From assembly GCA_031265445.1 (NCBI GenBank), contig JAISCQ010000282.1:1-38913 (forward strand): DNA of 38,913 nt. Reading direction: 5' to 3'. Position numbers and translations under genes: made by a program. Positions 35,577-38,913 of this stretch are shown one piece after another; within the stretch, counting starts at the first letter, position 1, and each line of letters starts with the position of its first letter. The stretch is from Bacteroidales bacterium. GTDB lineage: Bacteria; Bacteroidota; Bacteroidia; Bacteroidales; UBA4181. Under the pieces are notes generated by a model. It saw only the letters and a list, made by a program, of their open reading frames with translations. It did no database searches and was not told where the DNA came from.

Positions 35577-38500
35577 TTAAAAACCTATATTCAATCCGAT
35601 ATTGACAACCCGTTGCAGGGGGTATCCAAGCCCGTTGCCCGCCATTTCGGGGTCCCACATTTTGAAGGGACTCCAGCAGTACAGGTTGGTGGCGCTTACA
35701 TATATCCTCAAATTGCTCATGAAAAATTTTCCTGTGAGCTTTTGAGGCAGCGAATAGCCTATTTCAGCGGATTTCAGCCGGAGAAAGGCGGCGCTTTGCA
35801 TGAACCAGGTACTGGTTCTGGTGTTGTTGTCGATGGCATAAGTAGCCAGACGGGGCCAGAAAGCGTACGGGTTTTGGTTGCTTTCCGTCCAGTAGTTATC
35901 GGCTATTGCCTGCAACACGGCATTTTCGCCTACCAGCCCGTCGTTGCCGTCGCCTGAATAAGAGCCGTCGAGGAAAGGCTGGATACGTCCGTTACCGGAA
36001 GTGTTCAGCCAGAAAGACTGCCGCGCGGATCCCTGGAAAAAGAACGAGAGGTCAAATCCCCGGTAGCCGACCGTCAATCCGAAGCCGTAATTGATTTCCG
36101 GTACGGTGGGGAATCCGATGGGCACCCTGTCCAGTTCGGATATGGCGCCGTCGCCGCTGACGTCGCGGTATTTGATGTCGCCGCCCCTCACCTGTCCGAA
36201 CTGCGCAGGCGAGTGTTTCACTTCCTCATCGTCCATAAACAGGCGTTCGGCAATGTATCCCCACTGCTGGTTGATGCTGTAGCCCACCCTCGACCGCCAC
36301 GGGCTTTCGTCATAATCAGGCTCTTCCCATTCCACGACCTTGCTGGTGGCGTAGGTGAAAGTGCCGCGTCCCGTGATAAAAAAGTCGGGCGTGAAATTCT
36401 TTTCATAATTCAGCTCCACATCCACGCCTTTCCCGCTGGCGATACCGAGGTTGGCTTTGATCTGCGGGATGATGCCCATTGTTTGCGGGATGACGCGCGA
36501 AAGCAGGATGTTTTCCCTTCTTTCGTGGAAAACGTCAATGTTGGCCGAGAAACCGCCGATAACCGTTATTTCCGCCCCGATATTGGTCTTGTATGCCGTT
36601 TCCCATCCGATCCGGTCGTTGGCATAATTGATTACTTCTATCCCGGCGGGATTATAGTTCAACAGAGGTCCCCATCCCGCATTCCTGTCGGCAGACATGT
36701 TGATCTGCGAGAGGTAGTAGAAACGGTCGTTATTGCTGCCTATAGCGTCGTTGCCCACCATGCCGTAAGTCGCTTTCAGCTTGAATTGCGGGATGATTTC
36801 TTTCAGCGGGGCGAAAAACTGTTCCCCCGAAAGCATCCAGGCCGCGCCTACCGAAGGGAAGAACCCCCAGCGGTGAGCTTCCGCAAAGCGTTCCGATCCG
36901 TTGTAGCCGAAGTTAAACTCGGCGAAGTAGCGGCTGTCGTAATTGTAGGCAAGGCGTCCGGAAAGGCCGAGGTTGCGGTTGGGCAGCGAAAGTTGCAGGT
37001 TGTTCGCGATGCCTGTCTTTTCCTGCCGCATGATATAAACCAGTAAACCGTTCAGGTGGTGTTTCTCCGTGATATCCCTGCTGTACTCCATCGCCGATTC
37101 GAGGTAGAACACCGTATTGATGTTGCGCGCTCCGGGCGAATACTGGAGGAAAGTATCGCCCCCGGCGGGGTTCAGGCATTTCAACGTATAAGAGTTCTGC
37201 TTCAGGTCGTAGGCGTCGATATTGTAATAAAACGGTGAATAATAGCGGTATACGGTAAATTCCGAGAAGCGGTTCATATTGACCATCGCGCGAAATGACA
37301 GTCCTTTGGCGAGCATATCCAGACCCTGTTTCAACTCAAACTGCGTCATCGTCATGTTCTTGCTGTAATCGCGGTATCCCCGCAACGCCTGCGCGTAAGG
37401 GTTGATATAGTTGGCGGTGGCGTAATTCCCGAAAAGGACGTGCCGTACATAGCCGAAATGTTCGTCAGGCTCGTAAGAGGGTTTGAAATACACGGGATTT
37501 GCCTGCATCACCTTGCGGTACATCTCCGAACCTCCGTCAAACGGGCCGAGATAGTCGTCGAAGGTTGAACTCAGGCGCAAAATCAGTTCCGTGCTGGCGG
37601 TCAGGTTCACGTTCACATTCGACCGCACGGCGTACTTGTTCAGGTCGATATTCGAATTGAAATTGTTTCGCCTGTCCACTTTCAGGTTGCCGTTGTCCTG
37701 GGCTATGTTTGCCGCCACATAATAACGCGCCACCTTGCCGCCGCCGCTGATGCTCAGATTAGCCCGCTGGTTGACGGAATAGTTGTTAAACATGGCCCTG
37801 TACCAGTCCGTTGCCGGAAAGATGTCGGGATATTTTCCCTGTTCGGTCATGCTTATTTTTTCTGCGGAATACATCCTGACGCCATTGGGATCGCGCGTGA
37901 GTATTGCCTCGTTGTGCATTCTCATGTACGTGACGGGATCGGCAAGCTGTACCATTTTCGTGGGGCCGGAGAATGAGTTTTCGATTCTAACGTTTACCGT
38001 TGCCCTTCCCTCGCGTCCTTCTTTGGTGGTCACCAGTATGACCCCGTTGGCGCCCCGCGCGCCGTAGAGCGCTGTTGCGGTAGCGTCCTTCATGATGGAG
38101 AAACTGGCGATGTCGTCGGTGTTCAGCCGTGCGAGGTCGTCGGCTGTCAGTTCCATCCCGTCAATCAGGATCAGCGGGTCTTTTTTGGCGTCCGCCCCGA
38201 AAGTAGTGATGCCCCGGATAAAGAAGCTGGCATTGTCGGCTCCCGGCTCGCCGCTGGTCTGGTAGGAGATCAGTCCTGCCACGCGTCCTGCAAAGGCGGT
38301 GGTAAGATTGCTCGACGGCACTTTCAGGTCTTTTGTGGAGATGGTGGTGATGGAGGAAATCACGCTTTCCTTCTTCTGCTTGCCGAAAGCCACAATCGTC
38401 ACTTCCTCCAGCTCGTCAACCTTGGGTTTGAGCCGCACTGCCAGCGCTTTCCGTTCGCCTGCCGTCACCGCCTGCGTTTCGTACCCCACAAAGGAGATTT

Positions 38501-38738
38501 CCAGCACGTCGTCCGGCTTCACATTGATCACAAAGCTGCCGTCGATGTCGGTACTGACGCCCCGCGTACTTCCCTGCACCTGAATGGTCGCGCCCGGCAG
38601 CGGCTCGCCGTTCTCATCGGTAATCACGCCGGTAACGGCGTTTTGCTGCGCCGACAGCGACAATGTACACACGCATGCGCATACGGATAACAGCAGTTTC
38701 CGCCATACGCGCCAATTAATAATGATTTGTCTGTTCAT
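35577..38738 (-). CDS. SusC-like TonB-dependent receptor, full length
   Basis: The 1053-residue product shows all parts expected: signal peptide (~1-30, ending LSAQ); carboxypeptidase-regulatory-like domain (~33-110, VTGVITDENGEPLPGATIQVQG...SFVGYETQ); TonB-box region (VEEVTIVAFGKQKK-like); plug (~115-235) with GRVAGL, LILIDGMEL and LYGARGANGVILVTTK; then the beta-barrel ending VNIGLNIGF. No STN domain, so no anti-sigma coupling. It is the porin partner of the SusD gene following it. The DNA is visibly more GC-rich than the SusC genes of the plus-strand block. A probable GH97 gene ends 50 bases upstream on the same strand. Confidence 0.97.
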   Translation of the reverse strand: MNRQIIINWRVWRKLLLSVCACVCTLSLSAQQNAVTGVITDENGEPLPGATIQVQGSTRGVSTDIDGSFVINVKPDDVLEISFVGYETQAVTAGERKALAVRLKPKVDELEEVTIVAFGKQKKESVISSITTISTKDLKVPSSNLTTAFAGRVAGLISYQTSGEPGADNASFFIRGITTFGADAKKDPLILIDGMELTADDLARLNTDDIASFSIMKDATATALYGARGANGVILVTTKEGREGRATVNVRIENSFSGPTKMVQLADPVTYMRMHNEAILTRDPNGVRMYSAEKISMTEQGKYPDIFPATDWYRAMFNNYSVNQRANLSISGGGKVARYYVAANIAQDNGNLKVDRRNNFNSNIDLNKYAVRSNVNVNLTASTELILRLSSTFDDYLGPFDGGSEMYRKVMQANPVYFKPSYEPDEHFGYVRHVLFGNYATANYINPYAQALRGYRDYSKNMTMTQFELKQGLDMLAKGLSFRAMVNMNRFSEFTVYRYYSPFYYNIDAYDLKQNSYTLKCLNPAGGDTFLQYSPGARNINTVFYLESAMEYSRDITEKHHLNGLLVYIMRQEKTGIANNLQLSLPNRNLGLSGRLAYNYDSRYFAEFNFGYNGSERFAEAHRWGFFPSVGAAWMLSGEQFFAPLKEIIPQFKLKATYGMVGNDAIGSNNDRFYYLSQINMSADRNAGWGPLLNYNPAGIEVINYANDRIGWETAYKTNIGAEITVIGGFSANIDVFHERRENILLSRVIPQTMGIIPQIKANLGIASGKGVDVELNYEKNFTPDFFITGRGTFTYATSKVVEWEEPDYDESPWRSRVGYSINQQWGYIAERLFMDDEEVKHSPAQFGQVRGGDIKYRDVSGDGAISELDRVPIGFPTVPEINYGFGLTVGYRGFDLSFFFQGSARQSFWLNTSGNGRIQPFLDGSYSGDGNDGLVGENAVLQAIADNYWTESNQNPYAFWPRLATYAIDNNTRTSTWFMQSAAFLRLKSAEIGYSLPQKLTGKFFMSNLRIYVSATNLYCWSPFKMWDPEMAGNGLGYPLQRVVNIGLNIGF

Positions 38739-38788
38739 ACGAATAAAAATTAGAAATTAGAAATATTGATTGCTTTACCTTAAACTTT

Positions 38789-38913
38789 TTATAGCGGCTT
38801 GATGTGTGCAACATATCCGCCGGCATTTGCCATTTTTACTTTTAAAGGTTTACCCGATTCCATGGTTTGTGTCGATTTTTTGATGTTTTTGGGATTTTTC
38901 CCGGCATCTTTGG
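38789..38913 (-). CDS. C-terminal 40 residues of a probable GH97 glycoside hydrolase, cut by the window edge
   Basis: On the minus strand an open frame enters from the window edge and stops at TAA (38789-38791). Its last 40 residues include NPKNIKKSTQTMESGKPLKV, MANAGGYVAHI and KPL. The order NP-x-x-(I)-x-x-x-(T), then L-K-V-K-M, then GGYVA, fits the C-terminal beta-sandwich of GH97 alpha-glucosidase/alpha-galactosidase enzymes as I remember them. The fragment is too short for certainty; another beta-sandwich-ending PUL enzyme is possible. It would be co-transcribed with the SusC gene 50 bases downstream. Confidence 0.5.
   Translation of the reverse strand, partial: KDAGKNPKNIKKSTQTMESGKPLKVKMANAGGYVAHIKPL

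Noticed and set aside
36213-37046. 277-codon plus-strand open frame opposite SusC
   Set aside because: Antisense of the SusC barrel; no recognisable family features.

Overview
The window looks like a chromosomal piece of a Bacteroidota genome, most likely order Bacteroidales. It holds three SusC/SusD pairs, many short lipoprotein signals ending in Cys, BACON, discoidin (F5/8 type C) and DUF4959/DUF5126/DUF5000 domains, C-terminal type IX secretion (T9SS) sorting domains, and a DUF6261-like protein. The family or genus cannot be fixed from the sequence alone. I saw no tRNA, rRNA, CRISPR array, transposase, phage gene or transcription regulator.

The layout is two convergent gene blocks that meet at about 23,250 with only 17 bases between the last stop codons. 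The plus-strand block (1-23,245) starts inside a SusC gene. It continues SusD, a second SusC/SusD pair, a BACON+discoidin lipoprotein, a large putative glycoside hydrolase ending in a sorting domain, a BACON/Ig-like surface glycan-binding lipoprotein, and a second large paralogous putative glycoside hydrolase. It ends with five tightly packed genes for apparently cytoplasmic or inner-membrane proteins: a creatinase/aminopeptidase P-fold protein lacking most metal ligands, a small protein of the Anabaena sensory rhodopsin transducer (ASRT) superfamily, an M81/MlrC-type metallohydrolase, and two MFS transporters of fucose-permease-like type.

The minus-strand block reads from 38,913 down to 23,263: the tail of a probable GH97 enzyme, SusC, SusD, a DUF4959/5126/5000 lipoprotein and a DUF4998+discoidin lipoprotein. 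A repeat-rich gene-free stretch (30,241-30,857) follows. Then come a DUF6261-like protein, a Tat-exported purple-acid-phosphatase-like enzyme with a T9SS tail, a GH38/GH57-like enzyme, an NAD-dependent epimerase/dehydratase and a CBM9-like lipoprotein. By eye this block is more GC-rich than the plus-strand block; the second putative hydrolase gene (14,846-17,773) is the most AT-rich.

Working model (inference): both blocks are polysaccharide-utilization-type loci. In the plus-strand locus, glycan is bound and cut at the surface, taken through the SusC/D pores, and the products cross the inner membrane by the paired MFS carriers. The M24-like, ASRT and M81 proteins then handle an unusual, perhaps amide- or amine-bearing, product. 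This last five-gene module is the best candidate for an undescribed system. The minus-strand locus, with GH97, a GH38/57-type enzyme and a phosphatase, may act on an alpha-linked, possibly phosphorylated glycan.
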